Part shown: positions 63,137 through 64,000 of the stretch, in pieces
Layout of the letters: every line of letters begins with the position of its first letter
Numbering within the stretch: position 1 is the stretch's first letter
Source of the DNA: Jaltomata sinuosa
Taxonomy: Eukaryota; Streptophyta; Magnoliopsida; Solanales; Solanaceae
Length of the DNA: 64,000 nt
NCBI GenBank assembly: GCA_003996215.1
Contig: QJPP01007526.1
Location: 186,001 to 250,000, forward strand
Reading direction: 5' to 3'
The notes under the pieces: generated by a model
Told to the model about the DNA's origin: nothing
The model's database searches: none
Seen by the model: only the letters and a program-made list of their open reading frames with translations
Made by a program: the position numbers and the translations under genes

Positions 63137-63312
63137 ATAAGGCCGCCAAAATAAGAAAAGACTTCAACATCAAAGAAATAATGAAGTTGATCAAGATCCT
63201 TCACTGAGAACCAAATTGCAAGATTATCAATAATATTTTGAACACTATGTCTCATTGTTCGTAACAATGATGTCATCAATGTAAGCTAGGACATAAATAG
63301 TATAGTAAACTC
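63137..63312 (-). pseudogene. Ty1/copia reverse-transcriptase fragment
   Basis: On the minus strand one frame reads YVLAYIDDIIVTNNE, the copia catalytic YxDD block, ending at a stop near 63252; the next frame continues NIIDNLAIWFSVKDLDQLHY and FFDVEVF, the block that normally follows it. The frame change and stop show a dead fragment; no LTR, integrase or RNase H is visible nearby. Confidence 0.8.
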
Positions 63313-64000
63313 AAAATTATGTAGAATGAACTATGACGAATCAAATATATAGGGATTTAATAAATCCCAAAGTATTTATCTCTCTCTTTTGAATAATGAC
63401 AAGGCATCAGAGCAAAAATATCCAATTTTGAATAGTTTAAAGGCAAAACTGGTCCCTTTTTTTTTTGGGAGCAACCGTCAGTAGGAATAGTATTTTTGAA
63501 ATATTTGGCTAGTTGAAGGACATTTTTTAGCCAAGAAACGTTACAGTGAGGGTATTTTTGAGACAAAAAATGTGACGAATGATAAAGTTAACTTATTTCG
63601 AATAGTTCAAAGATATTTTTGATGCGTTTACCTTTTATTTATTCATACTTTAAATATGGACACCACTCACACGAAAAAAATAAATAAATTAGGCACTTTT
63701 TAATTTGTTTAAGAAAATGTCACTATTTATATTTAATAATTCATTATACCCAACATCCTACACGACACATGTAAGACACCAAGATTCACATGACATTTTA
63801 GTAAATTATAAATATTTTTAATTTAAGATCATAAAATTAAAAAATTTCTTTATCGTCAGCCGTAGATTGAGGGGATCCAGTTAGATTAGGTGGAGATGCG
63901 TAGCAGAGAATCATCAGTTGGATTAGGGCAAAATATTATATCAAAGCATCGCCGTCAGTGTCCTCTATTAAACCCCTTTCTCTTCACTACTTTCTTCTCA
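63313..64000. other. Intergenic to window end
   Basis: AT-rich until about 63850, then richer in G/C (GTCAGCCGTAGATTGAGGGG, GCATCGCCGTCAGTGTCC) and ending in a TTCTCTTCACTACTTTCTTC pyrimidine run. This could be the promoter/leader of a gene beyond the edge, but no start codon is seen. Confidence 0.35.

Overview
This is a plant nuclear window, almost certainly from a nightshade (Solanaceae). The genes are split by GT-AG introns and have land-plant relatives, the intergenic DNA is very AT-rich, and the repeats include Solanaceae-type tRNA-derived SINEs (a TS-like 3' end and SolS-like copies), Stowaway MITEs, and hAT, Mutator-like and CACTA non-autonomous elements. I cannot fix the genus from sequence alone.

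Layout. 1-26 kb: no gene that I can support; it is a patchwork of small transposons, microsatellites and two GC-richer patches that may be organelle DNA. 26.06-33.81 kb (+): a seven-exon LIKE-COV (DUF502) membrane protein of 256 aa, with a MITE, a tandem repeat and a solo LTR in its introns. 34.80-34.87 kb (+): a nuclear tRNA-Asn(GTT) with a hAT-type MITE just upstream. 35.65-39.11 kb (-): a six-exon plastid-type 5-FCL-like (COG0212) protein of 353 aa, with a SINE in intron 1 and a MITE carrying a nested hAT element about 70 bp upstream of its start codon. 39.2-53 kb: transposon-rich, with two scrambled pseudogene fragments of the COG0212 gene, a LINE remnant, an LTR-like segment, a SINE and foldback elements. 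53.10-57.31 kb (+): a seven-exon Alba-domain/RGG RNA-binding protein of 230 aa whose first intron holds a 1.28 kb foldback element. 59.92-62.79 kb (+): a two-exon LRR receptor kinase of the MIK2 type, 923 aa. 62.8-64 kb: a Ty1/copia reverse-transcriptase remnant and unassigned DNA.

The four protein genes and the tRNA do not form a pathway; they are independent housekeeping or signalling genes. All four reading frames were checked by joining exons by hand at GT-AG junctions, and each closes in frame. I saw no convincing new biological system. The most unusual structures are mobile-element events, many dated by target-site duplications: the foldback in the ALBA intron, the nested insertion in the COG0212 promoter, the scrambled COG0212 fragments, a palindromic element carrying three TGACGTCA sites, and a Mutator-type repeat present as a tandem pair plus one intact copy.
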